From an uncultured Paludibacter sp. (GTDB taxonomy: Bacteria > Bacteroidota > Bacteroidia > Bacteroidales > Paludibacteraceae): DNA of 64,000 nt. Shown here one piece after another: positions 17,453 through 26,615 of the stretch. Position numbers and translations under genes: made by a program. The notes under the pieces were generated by a model. The model saw nothing but the letters and a program-made list of their open reading frames with translations, was not told where the DNA came from and ran no database searches. How positions within the stretch are numbered: the stretch's first letter is position 1; the number at the start of each line of letters is the position of its first letter. The stretch covers positions 62,001 through 126,000 of the forward strand of contig CALFXE010000234.1 in assembly GCA_937927845.1 (NCBI GenBank), given 5' to 3'.

Positions 17453-18862
17453 CTATTCGCCGGCTCTGGTTATGAGTACCTGATAAGAACCTGTTGAACG
17501 TTCATCGACCGATGTAACATCCACAACGATGATATTTTCACCAACCGCCAAGTTACGAGCAGCACTTGCCGTTCCGCTGGTAAGTGTTGCCGAACCAACC
17601 TTTATTACCTGACCTGCGTATTTATGAGTACCGGTTATCGTGGTAGATTCAACATTATTAGCTACCGCCATTGTGTAAGAATACTTATTAGATTTGAAAG
17701 CCGGTACGAGAGTTCCTGCGCTAAAAACTAAAGTTTGAAGTTCTGTTGAACCTGCCTTAGCTGCTTCCGCGCGACCGTCATAAAGCACAATATCTTCACC
17801 AAACACAATATTAGTATCAGCTTTCATAAGCATTTTGAAGAAATACTTCTCACCGGCATTGGTCAGTCTATCAATCTTGATGGCATCCTGATCGTCAACC
17901 AATGATACGCCTGCCCAAAAGTTTGAATCCACACCTGCCGATGTTACAGCGGCTACAATCACGTCCTTAGGCCAGTCTGCCAGTGGAACCATCTTGATAC
18001 CCTTAAATCTTTCAGGATTCATATTGGTGTAATCGGCTCCCTTATGCGGTTTGTCGGTCAGTTCATATTCGTAACTTTCCACATCTTCAACGCTCATAAA
18101 AAGCTTCAGATTAGGATTATTCCTGATAGCCTTAGGAATACGCTCACGCACCAATTTCATCTTGGCTATTACGTTTGCCTGTGTTATTGCCTCAGGTGAT
18201 GAAACAACCACCACGTCACTGTCTGCCACTATACGTGTTAGAATACCGTCAAAATACTTTCCTTCGCCCGCGCCCGATACTCCGTTTATAAACTCACCGC
18301 CCAGTTCGAAATCAACAACCTTAGCCAGTTCTGCGAGCAGCTTTGTTTGAACCTCTGAGGGAAGCTCTGAGAATACCAGCTCACCTGTTGTTTGAAACGG
18401 TTTCCATATGCTTTCAAAAACTCTTGGGTTAAAGGTTGTGAACGCCATCACGTCTTTTGGCTCAAGATATTTCTCATCTATTGTGAAATCTCCCTTACTG
18501 TCTGATTCGGTGGGCTGCTCTTTGCGTTTTTGAAGCATCTTTCCGGCTTTCAGGCGCGGAATGGAGAATTTCTTAGAAACGTTAGGCTGTACCCTTATAT
18601 GCCCGCCCGCTACAAGCTGATTGCCTGTTGTAGCCCTGACGAGCAATTCCTCCAATACCTCACCGGCATATGCCGATGTAATAGCAACTGCCATGGGCAG
18701 CACACCGGCAAGCGGAGTTAATGATCCTACAACGGATAAGACCGTGCCCACACCGATAACGGCTGCCGGAGCAAACCCTGTCACAGCAGCTATTGCACCG
18801 CCTGCTACAATGTTAAATAGCAACATTGTGAAAATCGATAAAATTAATTTTAATGCTTTCAT
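17453..18862 (-). CDS. Major capsid protein with C-terminal cadherin-like domain
   Basis: 469 aa. After a hydrophobic N-terminal region the sequence EELLVRATTGNQLVAGGHI and QPNVSKKFSIPRLKAGKM is typical of Bacteroidetes Mu-like capsid proteins; the central part (residues 130-370) would form the HK97-type shell. From about residue 385 a cadherin-like beta-sandwich repeat follows (FKSNKYSYTMAVANNVESTT ... GENIIVVDVTS), probably displayed on the capsid surface. It lies directly downstream of the protease/scaffold gene. Confidence 0.85.
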   Translation of the reverse strand: MKALKLILSIFTMLLFNIVAGGAIAAVTGFAPAAVIGVGTVLSVVGSLTPLAGVLPMAVAITSAYAGEVLEELLVRATTGNQLVAGGHIRVQPNVSKKFSIPRLKAGKMLQKRKEQPTESDSKGDFTIDEKYLEPKDVMAFTTFNPRVFESIWKPFQTTGELVFSELPSEVQTKLLAELAKVVDFELGGEFINGVSGAGEGKYFDGILTRIVADSDVVVVSSPEAITQANVIAKMKLVRERIPKAIRNNPNLKLFMSVEDVESYEYELTDKPHKGADYTNMNPERFKGIKMVPLADWPKDVIVAAVTSAGVDSNFWAGVSLVDDQDAIKIDRLTNAGEKYFFKMLMKADTNIVFGEDIVLYDGRAEAAKAGSTELQTLVFSAGTLVPAFKSNKYSYTMAVANNVESTTITGTHKYAGQVIKVGSATLTSGTASAARNLAVGENIIVVDVTSVDERSTGSYQVLITRAGE

Positions 18863-18903
18863 TGTTTGATAAATTGATTGTTTATTGTTACGTAAATTTC
18901 TGA

Positions 18904-19833
18904 TTACTTCTTAGCGTTTTCTTCAATCTCCTTTTGGCGTTTCTCCCATGCGCTTTCCCCTTTGCTATCTCCTAAGGCTACACTCACGGACTTGCGTGGT
19001 GTAAGTGCGCGGATCATGGTAAGGGTTGCATCTGGGGAAGACTCATAAAGGGAAATCATTTCTTTTTTTACAGATCCGTCCTCTTTTTCGGAAAGACGAC
19101 CATCTTTAAATGCATCCGCAAGTTCTTTGTCAAAAGATGCGCGCTTTTCCTGTTTTTCTTTCAGCTCTATGGCATCGATACGATCCTGGAGGAGTTTCTT
19201 TTCATCCTGCTCCTTTTTCAAGTCAGCCTTAAGCTGAATGTTTTCCTTTTCGATAGGCTTGATAGCTCCCAGCACGTCCTGTGCTGTTGCATTGTCAGCT
19301 AATTTTAAATGATTAAATACTTCTTTCATGTGATTATTGTTTTGAATTGTTAGTTCTTTGAGTGGATTCTTTGAAGCATCCGATAGTTCTATTAAATTAC
19401 CCTCTGTATCGTAAAGGGCTAATGAGTTGTTATTAGCTCCTATATCAACAATGGAAGCCTCGCGCATACGCCATTTTGTAACGGTCTCATATCGCTGTCC
19501 CTGCTTGATATATCCGGTATCTGTTGATGTTTCCACAGGTATTGCTCCGGCTGATGCCATGCGCAGCGTTCCGGCTTCGACCTTCTGAGCAATTTTTTGA
19601 GAAAAGTCATCACTGTCAAATACGGCATCCGCAAGTATTCTGTCTTTTTCAACGCGGATATTATCCCAGTGTCCTATGGGGAGTAGTGTGTCTTCCCGGT
19701 CAGCCCACGATCGGTTATGATTCCATAACATGATGGGGTTCTTTTTAAACTGTTCGAGATCAGCTCCGCCGGTTACCATCCAAAAACCTTGCGTATTAAG
19801 GGACTCATCATGCAGTACAAATGTTTTTGCCAT
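18904..19833 (-). CDS. Prohead protease with C-terminal scaffold
   Basis: 309 aa. The first 150 residues carry the protease (PIMLWNHNRSW with a catalytic-type His, then LRMASAGAIPVE with the Ser, then REASIVDIGANN). From residue 170 an in-frame ATG (MKEVFNHLKLADN, about 19329) begins a Lys/Glu-rich coiled coil, the scaffold. Mu encodes protease I and scaffold Z in this nested way, so a second start inside the gene is plausible. It is the first minus-strand gene facing the plus-strand terminase block. Confidence 0.85.
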   Translation of the reverse strand: MAKTFVLHDESLNTQGFWMVTGGADLEQFKKNPIMLWNHNRSWADREDTLLPIGHWDNIRVEKDRILADAVFDSDDFSQKIAQKVEAGTLRMASAGAIPVETSTDTGYIKQGQRYETVTKWRMREASIVDIGANNNSLALYDTEGNLIELSDASKNPLKELTIQNNNHMKEVFNHLKLADNATAQDVLGAIKPIEKENIQLKADLKKEQDEKKLLQDRIDAIELKEKQEKRASFDKELADAFKDGRLSEKEDGSVKKEMISLYESSPDATLTMIRALTPRKSVSVALGDSKGESAWEKRQKEIEENAKK

Positions 19834-19987
19834 TTTTCTCCTGTGTTAAAATTGTTTTATTTGAACTTTCGACAACAAAATTCTCATATAATTAAATCAT
19901 ATCAAAAAACCTATGACATACTGTCATATATATTTTATTTTGATGATACAATCAGGTTATTTTGCCCTAAAAATCAAACATATTATA

Positions 19988-20440
19988 ATGGCACAAAAAG
20001 AAACCAAACAGGAACGCACACGAAAAAAGGAACTCGCTCAATTTTTTTATTGCAACTCACAGTTGTCTCAAAAAGAAATAGCCGAAAAAGTAGGTGTATC
20101 GGAGGTCAGCATGAGCCGCTGGGCAAAAGATGGAAAATGGGATACGCTCAAAGCCTCGGTTACAATCACAAGGGAAGAGCAGTTAAGTCGCGTATACCAG
20201 CAGATAGCTGCTATCAACAGTAAAATCATTGAAGAGCAAAAAGGAATACCCACGGGTGCGGATGCCGATGTATTAGCCAAACTGGCGGCAGTTGTGGAAC
20301 GCTTGGAAAAAGAAACATCCATAACGGACGTGGTCAGCGTATCCATGAAATTTTTAAACTGGTTGAGAAAAATTGATACCGATAAGGCAAAAGAGCTGAG
20401 CGGACTGTTTGATGCATTTATAAAGGATTTACTGAGATAG
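19988..20440 (+). CDS. Terminase small subunit-like protein
   Basis: 150 aa from ATG 19988 (MAQKETKQERTRKKELAQFF); the longer reading from 19913 passes through a non-coding spacer. A helix-turn-helix is clear (LSQKEIAEKVGVSEVSMSRW). The remainder is helical. It matches the DUF1804-like small proteins before the terminase in Mu-like phages. It probably helps select DNA for packaging. Confidence 0.75.
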   Translation: MAQKETKQERTRKKELAQFFYCNSQLSQKEIAEKVGVSEVSMSRWAKDGKWDTLKASVTITREEQLSRVYQQIAAINSKIIEEQKGIPTGADADVLAKLAAVVERLEKETSITDVVSVSMKFLNWLRKIDTDKAKELSGLFDAFIKDLLR

Positions 20441-20472
20441 CTAACATAGATGTTTAATTAAAAATCTTTTTT

Positions 20473-20541
20473 ATGAGTACAGAAGCTTATAAGGCTCTTC
20501 GAGACTGGGAAGAATTCAGAGCCAAATTATTAAAATCTTGA
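20473..20541 (+). CDS. Small ORF, 22 aa
   Basis: ATG at 20473, product MSTEAYKALRDWEEFRAKLL plus KS, stop 20539-20541, ten bases before the terminase start. Composition is that of an amphipathic helix, and its end (RDWEEFRAK) is reminiscent of the start of the terminase (KEWDEFLKA). It may be a leader peptide or a chance frame. Confidence 0.35.
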   Translation: MSTEAYKALRDWEEFRAKLLKS

Positions 20542-20551
20542 AATTTAAGTA

Positions 20552-22084
20552 ATGGCATCAGCAAAAGACAAAATCGCAATTAAGGAATGGGACGAGTTCC
20601 TCAAAGCAATGCGCCAGGATACTGCCCTTGAGAGTGACAAGACGAAAGCGGATATTGAAAAGCATCGTGCATATCTTGAGAAAAATCCGGTCGAATGGAT
20701 GAAATACATGTTTCCTAACTATGCTACTGCAGAATTTGCCCCATTCCATAAAAAATTCATCAAAAGAGCTATTGACAACGCCGAATGGTACGAGGTCATA
20801 TCGTGGGCACGCGAGCTTGCAAAAGATACCGTGGTTATGATGACCATGTTTTACCTTAATCTGACGGGCAAAAAGAAATTTACAATTTTTGTGTCCTCCT
20901 CTTTTGATGCTGCCTGCGATCTGCTTTTGCCATATATGCTGAATTTTGAGGGGAACAGTCGCATTGATGCATATTACGGTCCACAAAAAACATGGGGAGC
21001 ATGGGAGAAGGGAAACTTCACCACCAAATGTGGTGCTCGCTATGTGGCTATCGGTGCCGGACAGTCGCCAAGAGGGAAGAAAAATGAGGCTCTGCGACCG
21101 GATTCTATTATCCTTACTGACCTTGATACGGACGAAGATACACGCAATAAGGATATCATCGATAAGCGATGGGACTGGGTGGAAAAAGCACTTATCCCGA
21201 CACGTTCTATCAGCAAACCGCTGTTAACACTTATGCTGGGCAACATCATTGCTAAAGACTGCTGCGTTGTTCGAGCCGGCAAAATAGCCGACAACTGGGA
21301 TGTTGTTAATGTTCGAGGCAGTGACGGTAAAAGCACATGGCCACAGAAAAATACTGAGGAGATGATCGATCGGGTGCTTTCCAAAATATCCACTAAGGCA
21401 GCACAGGGTGAGTATTTTAATAACCCTGTAACGGAGGGATCAATATTCAAGGGAGAAGCAACCTGGGGCAAGTGTCCTCCATTGACAAAATTACGCTTTG
21501 TTGTCGCATACGCAGACCCTTCGACCTCAAACAAGGATAAATCATCCAAAAAGACATCATTTAAGGCACTTTGGCTCATCGGAAAAAACGATGGGAAATA
21601 CTATATCTATCGTGGTTTTCTCGATCAGGGATCTACAGATACTTTTATTGACTGGTTTTACTCCCTGCGAACTTATGCCGCCGATAAGGCTCAGATTTAT
21701 TGGTACATTGAGAATAACTCATTGCAGGATCCATACTATGAACAGATTTATGAACCAAAGTTCCGGGACAGAGGAAAAACGGAAGGTCGCATCAGCGTCA
21801 AGGGAGACACACGAAAAAAGCCGGAAAAAGCTTTTCGCATAGAAGGGAACCTTGAAAAACCATGGAGAGATGGAGATCTGGTGTTCAACGAACAGGAAAA
21901 AGGCAATCCGCACATGGAAAGGCTGATAGAACAGTTCAAACTTTTTGATATGAAGTTATCAGCTCCTGCGGATGGTCCTGACTGCATCGAGGGTGGAATC
22001 TGGATTTTAGATAATAAAATGCATGAGATAGCTCCCTCCGATTTTAAAACATTTTCAAAACACGCAAACAACAAACGAATTTAA
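20552..22084 (+). CDS. Terminase large subunit
   Basis: 510 aa, of the Mu gp28 type. The ATPase part shows WARELAKDTVVMM as a deviant P-loop (residues about 87-99) and DSIILTDLD as Walker B. The nuclease part has AYADPSTSNKDK near residue 320 and YWYIENN near 390, acidic residues fitting the RNase H-like fold. It cuts and pumps phage DNA into proheads through the portal encoded downstream. Confidence 0.9.
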   Translation: MASAKDKIAIKEWDEFLKAMRQDTALESDKTKADIEKHRAYLEKNPVEWMKYMFPNYATAEFAPFHKKFIKRAIDNAEWYEVISWARELAKDTVVMMTMFYLNLTGKKKFTIFVSSSFDAACDLLLPYMLNFEGNSRIDAYYGPQKTWGAWEKGNFTTKCGARYVAIGAGQSPRGKKNEALRPDSIILTDLDTDEDTRNKDIIDKRWDWVEKALIPTRSISKPLLTLMLGNIIAKDCCVVRAGKIADNWDVVNVRGSDGKSTWPQKNTEEMIDRVLSKISTKAAQGEYFNNPVTEGSIFKGEATWGKCPPLTKLRFVVAYADPSTSNKDKSSKKTSFKALWLIGKNDGKYYIYRGFLDQGSTDTFIDWFYSLRTYAADKAQIYWYIENNSLQDPYYEQIYEPKFRDRGKTEGRISVKGDTRKKPEKAFRIEGNLEKPWRDGDLVFNEQEKGNPHMERLIEQFKLFDMKLSAPADGPDCIEGGIWILDNKMHEIAPSDFKTFSKHANNKRI

Positions 22085-22095
22085 ACTCCTCACAC

Positions 22096-22425
22096 ATGAT
22101 GAAACTATTTAAGCCCATATTAAAGGCAATTAAAAGATTGAGATATAAAATCTCATATCGCAAAATGATGCGACTTCAAAGTTTTAAACACTTCAGGCGT
22201 GAATGCCGCCGTGCTGAGCGATATGCTGCTGAAAGCAATAAGAGATATCGGGTATATTTGTTTGACCGGTACCGCGCACTTTCAAGAGAAGATATTACCA
22301 GGATGAAAAATTATGGCATTATTTCAAAAAAACAGGAAACGGGTATGTACTCCAGACTTGTACTGTACGATACACTGACACACGCCAACACACATCCGGA
22401 TTTTTCAAACCGTAAAATCATATAA
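22096..22425 (+). CDS. Phage protein of unknown function, 109 aa
   Basis: Begins MMKLFKPILKAIKRLRYKIS. Strongly basic, rich in Arg, Lys and Tyr and probably helical. No family recognised. It lies 11 bp after the terminase and 2 bp before the gp36-like gene, so it belongs to the head operon and may bind nucleic acid. Confidence 0.65.
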   Translation: MMKLFKPILKAIKRLRYKISYRKMMRLQSFKHFRRECRRAERYAAESNKRYRVYLFDRYRALSREDITRMKNYGIISKKQETGMYSRLVLYDTLTHANTHPDFSNRKII

Positions 22426-22427
22426 TT

Positions 22428-22850
22428 ATGTACGTAACACAGGAAGAAATATCAACACATCTTTATAATGAACAGGCAATGGCAATAGCCGATGGCGATC
22501 TGTCAAAACTGCTGAAGGCTGTCAATGTTGCCATAGCGGAAGTCAGGGGATATCTAACAGGAAGATATGACATAGATACTGAGCTTACCAAAACGGGCGA
22601 TGCGCGCAATGACTTGATAGTACTTTGGGTAAAAGACATTGCCGTATGGCATTTTGTGAATATCTGCAACGTAAACACCTCTTTGGAACTTAGAGCAAAA
22701 AGGCGTGACGATGCCGTATCGCAGTTAAAGAGCATTCAAAAAGGTAACTTCGACATCGACCTCCCCCCGCGAACAGACGAAACAGGTAATGCGGTCAATA
22801 CCACACCATTTTCAATCGGCTCAAACAGGCGCCGGGAATCACATATTTAA
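22428..22850 (+). CDS. Mu gp36-like protein (DUF1320)
   Basis: 140 aa, beginning MYVTQEEISTHLYNEQAMAI. The helical pattern with KAVNVAIAEVRGYLTGRYD and RNDLIVLWVKDIAVWHF is that of DUF1320, present in the head region of Mu-like phages. It is probably a head completion or head-tail connector protein. It precedes the portal gene by 12 bp. Confidence 0.8.
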   Translation: MYVTQEEISTHLYNEQAMAIADGDLSKLLKAVNVAIAEVRGYLTGRYDIDTELTKTGDARNDLIVLWVKDIAVWHFVNICNVNTSLELRAKRRDDAVSQLKSIQKGNFDIDLPPRTDETGNAVNTTPFSIGSNRRRESHI

Positions 22851-22862
22851 TTTTAATCAAAG

Positions 22863-25520
22863 ATGGCAAAGAAAACAAATACACTTCAAAGTCTTCCCGC
22901 CGGAGCGGTGATAAAGAATCTGATCATACAACAGGCAAAGGTTGAATCTGCCGATATCGGTACATGGCGTACCGCTCTTAACAACGCAGCGCGTTCGGGT
23001 AACAGAAACAAACTTTACGATTTAATGGACAACGTGATGCTTGATCCTGTCCTCTCATCCGCTGTTGAACGCCGCACCAACAAAATAACCAATGCGGAAA
23101 TTACCTTCCAGGTTAACGGCGAATCGGTGGAAGCCATCGACGATATGATAGACACCCCCGAGTTTGAAGATCTTATAAAGGAGATAGCGCTGTCGCGCGC
23201 ATATGGTAAATCGGTTGTTGAGGTAGGGTTTACTCCGGAACTTAGTGTATTCTCTTTCCCACGGAAAAATATCAGAATCACTAATCTTGAAAAACCCTTA
23301 TCGGAAAGAAAAAGGTTTATTGCGCTAAAACCTTCAGATACCTCCGGTTATGATTATACGGAAGATGAGTTTATCCTTGAGGCAGGGGGTGATAATGATT
23401 TTGGATACATCTTCAAAGCTGCTGCCTATGTTATTTATAAACGTGGTGGCTTTGGCGACTGGGCACAGTATGCCGAGATTTTTGGGATGCCGTTTTTAGT
23501 AGGTACGTATAACAGTGCCGACGAAAAGCAGCGCGATATGTTGTTTGAGGCACTCTCGATGATAGGTGGCAAACCGATTGCCGCCATTCCTGAAGGCACA
23601 AAATTAGAAGTAAATGATGTGGGTGGTAAAAGTACCGATCTGTTTGATCGTTTTAAAAAAGCCTGTGATGAGGAAATACTAATATCCGTTTTGGGGCAAA
23701 CAATGACAACTGTAGACGGATCGTCACGCTCGCAGGCAGAGGTTCACTCCGATACCGAAGAGGGTATTGCGCAGTCGGACCGCCGATATGTGCAGCGCAT
23801 ACTTAACCGCTATTTTGTACCTCTTCTGATAAAACGCGGTTACAACGTCAGCGGCGGGTTCTTCCTGTTCCCCGACCAGGGCGAAACCATTTCAACAAAA
23901 GACCGTCTTGAGATGGGCTTTAAAATGCGCAGCGAAGGTCTGGAGGTTGATGAGGATTACTTCTTTGAAATATCAGGAATACCACGCGCAAAAAATGCCG
24001 GAGAGGGTAAAAAGGAAAAGAAAGAGAAAGAATCCGATAAAAAGGAAGATGATGCCGGAAAAGGGAAAGAAACATCTACCAAAGAGAGCAACGAGTCGGA
24101 AAAGAAACTTTCAGACGTTGAAGTACTGCCCGATGAGAACGATACAAAAGGCATTTTTAAATGGTTATCTGATTTTTTCGCAGACGCCCGGACACAGTGG
24201 AGCCGGGCAAGTCTGAATTTGCGCGGGAAATCGACAGACTTTATTCACACAGGCATTGAACTCTCTGACGATACTGCATCGACCGGTATCAATGTCGACA
24301 AGCTCTTCGATAAGGCACTGCGAAACATCTTCAGGCAAAAGGGAGGTGACATACCAATAGTTGAAGAAAATCTCTTCAACATAAGCAATGCCGCTTACCA
24401 GAAAGCCATCGATACACAATTTAAAAATGCGGGGGTAGAGTTCGGAAAAACAAACAAGGAATTTATTGCCGAGTTCAAACATAACGCTGCCGTATTTGCC
24501 GCTTTTAAAAACCATCGGCAAACAACAGAAATAGCTGCGCAGCTTTTAGATGAGAATGGGAACTTACGCTCATTCCATGATTTTAAAAAGGCAGTGCTCG
24601 GTACCTCCATTAAAGCCGATTATAATCGCAGATGGTTGCAAACCGAGTATAACACAGCCGTTAGATCCGCTCGCCAGGCTGCAAAATTCAAGAAGTATAA
24701 AGCAGTCAAGCATATTTATCCAAATCTTGAATTTACGCCCTCTACAGCTGCCACACCACGCGAGGAGCACAAGGAGTATTACGGCACCATTTTACCCATT
24801 GATGACCCGTGGTGGGACTCACACACACCTCCACTCGACTGGGGATGCGAGTGCGGTATCCGAAATACGGATAAAGATGTTACCGGTGTTCCTGTGGATA
24901 TCGCTTCTGTCGATCCTGTGTTTGATAACAATCCGGGTAAGACTGCCGAAATCGTAAATATGAAAGAGCATCCGTATGTGAAGGGGGTACCTGTTGAAAT
25001 AGCTAAAAAAATCAGGACTACGGCTGATAATTTAGCTTCAAAGCACGAGCTAATCAAAAAATTCAAGAACGGTGGGCGGGTATTCTCACATATTTTTGTC
25101 GACAAAAAAGCTTCGGACTATAAAGATATCTTAACAATATCAGTTGAGTTTGCACGCGATGGTAAAACTGTCGTAATAACACCGAAACTTCACCATAAAT
25201 CTATTGAATATCAAAGTGTATATAGGGATCTATTAAATACAAAATACAGTCAAAAGTGTCCTGACATAAAAGTGGATAATTCTTTCTACGAATATGAATC
25301 CTATGCGCCTCCCTTCAGTGCGAGAAAAATATCCAACATGATTAAAAGAGGTGCAGCACAAAGTCCAAAAATTATTATCAACAACAATAAAGGGGCATCA
25401 GACAGGTATATACGAAGGAGTATTATAAATCGTATAAATGATAAAAACTTTAAACATGAAATTGAGGAGGTGTGGATTTATGAAAAAGGAAAAATAAGGT
25501 TACTCTATAAAAAACAGTAG
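22863..25520 (+). CDS. Portal - head morphogenesis - toxin-like nuclease fusion
   Basis: 885 aa in three parts. Residues 1-380 are a Mu gp29-type portal (DUF935; DNVMLDPVLSSAVERRT, RRYVQRILNRYFVPLLI). A Lys/Glu-rich linker (380-440) leads to a Mu F / SPP1 gp7-like head protein (about 470-710; LQTEYNTAVRSARQAAKFK, PLDWGCECGIRNTD). The last 170 residues, after YVKGVP, are an extra domain ending ISNMIKRGAAQSPKIIIN and IEEVWIYEKGKIRLLY, resembling C-terminal tRNase-type toxin domains of polymorphic toxins. The sister copy at 44992-46158 is identical up to base 24901 but has an unrelated end after position 24990, so this tip is an exchangeable cassette. No protein immunity gene follows. Portal and F are separate genes in Mu. 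Confidence 0.87.
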   Translation: MAKKTNTLQSLPAGAVIKNLIIQQAKVESADIGTWRTALNNAARSGNRNKLYDLMDNVMLDPVLSSAVERRTNKITNAEITFQVNGESVEAIDDMIDTPEFEDLIKEIALSRAYGKSVVEVGFTPELSVFSFPRKNIRITNLEKPLSERKRFIALKPSDTSGYDYTEDEFILEAGGDNDFGYIFKAAAYVIYKRGGFGDWAQYAEIFGMPFLVGTYNSADEKQRDMLFEALSMIGGKPIAAIPEGTKLEVNDVGGKSTDLFDRFKKACDEEILISVLGQTMTTVDGSSRSQAEVHSDTEEGIAQSDRRYVQRILNRYFVPLLIKRGYNVSGGFFLFPDQGETISTKDRLEMGFKMRSEGLEVDEDYFFEISGIPRAKNAGEGKKEKKEKESDKKEDDAGKGKETSTKESNESEKKLSDVEVLPDENDTKGIFKWLSDFFADARTQWSRASLNLRGKSTDFIHTGIELSDDTASTGINVDKLFDKALRNIFRQKGGDIPIVEENLFNISNAAYQKAIDTQFKNAGVEFGKTNKEFIAEFKHNAAVFAAFKNHRQTTEIAAQLLDENGNLRSFHDFKKAVLGTSIKADYNRRWLQTEYNTAVRSARQAAKFKKYKAVKHIYPNLEFTPSTAATPREEHKEYYGTILPIDDPWWDSHTPPLDWGCECGIRNTDKDVTGVPVDIASVDPVFDNNPGKTAEIVNMKEHPYVKGVPVEIAKKIRTTADNLASKHELIKKFKNGGRVFSHIFVDKKASDYKDILTISVEFARDGKTVVITPKLHHKSIEYQSVYRDLLNTKYSQKCPDIKVDNSFYEYESYAPPFSARKISNMIKRGAAQSPKIIINNNKGASDRYIRRSIINRINDKNFKHEIEEVWIYEKGKIRLLYKKQ

Positions 25521-25615
25521 GGAATCAAAAAGACTCCCCCTGCAGGCACCGATCCGTAGAACGGCTAAGTATTTCTACCTGTCGCAAAGATACACAACAT
25601 TTTAATACAAACAAA
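25521..25615 (-). ncRNA. Minus-strand small RNA candidate behind the toxin domain
   Basis: A full Bacteroidetes promoter faces left: TTTG (25612-25615 on the minus strand), 19 bases, TATCTTTG (25585-25592). Transcription would start near 25578 and reach GGGGGAGTCTTTTTG at 25524-25540, just past the toxin stop. The RNA can fold GTAGAA with TTCTAC inside a CAGG/CCTG stem. No protein is encoded. The same promoter is kept in the sister copy (46237-46267), but the RNA after it differs, as the toxin does. Its role is unknown; pairing with the toxin suggests regulation or immunity. Confidence 0.5.
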
Positions 25616-25634
25616 CATTTTTCAAAAATATTAT

Positions 25635-26129
25635 ATGACACCTGAAGAATTTCAAAGAGTATTAGCCGCTAAAATGGATGAAATAAAGCGTTACCGTGAC
25701 GAGGATCTACCGCACGTGATTGGTAAGGAAGCTGTTGATCACTTTCAGGATTCTTTCACTAATGAAGGCTTTACGGATGAAACTGTTGAGAAATGGCCTG
25801 AGGTGGAACGCCGAAAACCGGATAGTCCATGGTATGGTTTTTCAACTCTTACCAAAAACAGATTTTCACCAACGCGCGCTACAGACAGGATACTCACCGG
25901 AGAAACAAACGAGCTGCGCAATTCTATTGATTATACCGTAAGTCCGGGCAAAGTAACTGTAGGTACAGACAAAGTCTATGCAGCCGTACACCAGTTTGGG
26001 CAAAAAGCCATGATATTCGGTAAAAAAGCTTTTACCATGCCTAAACGACCATTTATAGGCAAATCGGCAAAGCTTCTATCAAATATACAGGACAAAATAG
26101 AAAGAGATTTATCTCGCATTTTAAAATAG
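25635..26129 (+). CDS. Mu gpG-like virion morphogenesis protein
   Basis: 164 aa, beginning MTPEEFQRVLAAKMDEIKRY. The centre (TGETNELRNSIDYTVSPGKV, then VYAAVHQFGQK) and the end PKRPFIGKSAKLL match the phage virion morphogenesis / tail completion family to which Mu gpG belongs. It follows the portal-head gene, as in Mu. A truncated copy of the same gene is present inside the CRISPR array at 46291-46459. Confidence 0.85.
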   Translation: MTPEEFQRVLAAKMDEIKRYRDEDLPHVIGKEAVDHFQDSFTNEGFTDETVEKWPEVERRKPDSPWYGFSTLTKNRFSPTRATDRILTGETNELRNSIDYTVSPGKVTVGTDKVYAAVHQFGQKAMIFGKKAFTMPKRPFIGKSAKLLSNIQDKIERDLSRILK

Positions 26130-26154
26130 TATTTAAACATTAATTAAAACAACA

Positions 26155-26586
26155 ATGAAAACCCTATTTTTAGCCGTTACAGAGCAACTGTCCAGCTTGG
26201 ATATATTCAAATATATAGATATGGATAAAGGGCAATTAGACCGTACAGGGATACGTCCCGCAGTGGCTTTTCCATGCGCACTGGTAAGACAATCGTTTTC
26301 TTTTGAAGAGCACAGTGCCGGCGTTAAAAACCGTATCGGACAGGTTCGTATCCGCCTGGCTTTTGATCAGCCGGTTGACAGAACATCTGCTCTTGTTCCG
26401 GAGGGTGCACGCGAGGCATCACTCGACTATATCAATAAAGCTGAAGAAGTATTTGAAGCGTTTCGCAGCTTCGATACGGACGAGTACACTTCCTTTGAGG
26501 TAAATGAATTCCTGCAGGAAGACAGGAACGACGGTTTGGTAGTGATACGAATGAGTTTTAGAACGAACAGGTTGGATGTGGAGTGA
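26155..26586 (+). CDS. Head-tail joining or tail terminator-like protein
   Basis: 143 aa, beginning MKTLFLAVTEQLSSLDIFKY. It has the alpha/beta layout of tail terminator proteins (an early helix, then RIGQVRIRLAFDQPV and GLVVIRMSFRTNRLDVE strands). It ends the plus-strand morphogenesis block. Assignment rests mostly on position. Confidence 0.6.
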   Translation: MKTLFLAVTEQLSSLDIFKYIDMDKGQLDRTGIRPAVAFPCALVRQSFSFEEHSAGVKNRIGQVRIRLAFDQPVDRTSALVPEGAREASLDYINKAEEVFEAFRSFDTDEYTSFEVNEFLQEDRNDGLVVIRMSFRTNRLDVE

Positions 26587-26615
26587 TTACAAATTAAATA
26601 CTAAAAATATTGATT

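Noticed and set aside
24550..24957. Plus-strand alternative frame in the head gene, repeated at 45143-45550
   Set aside because: It appears twice only because the underlying head gene is duplicated; it is a shadow of the F-like protein.
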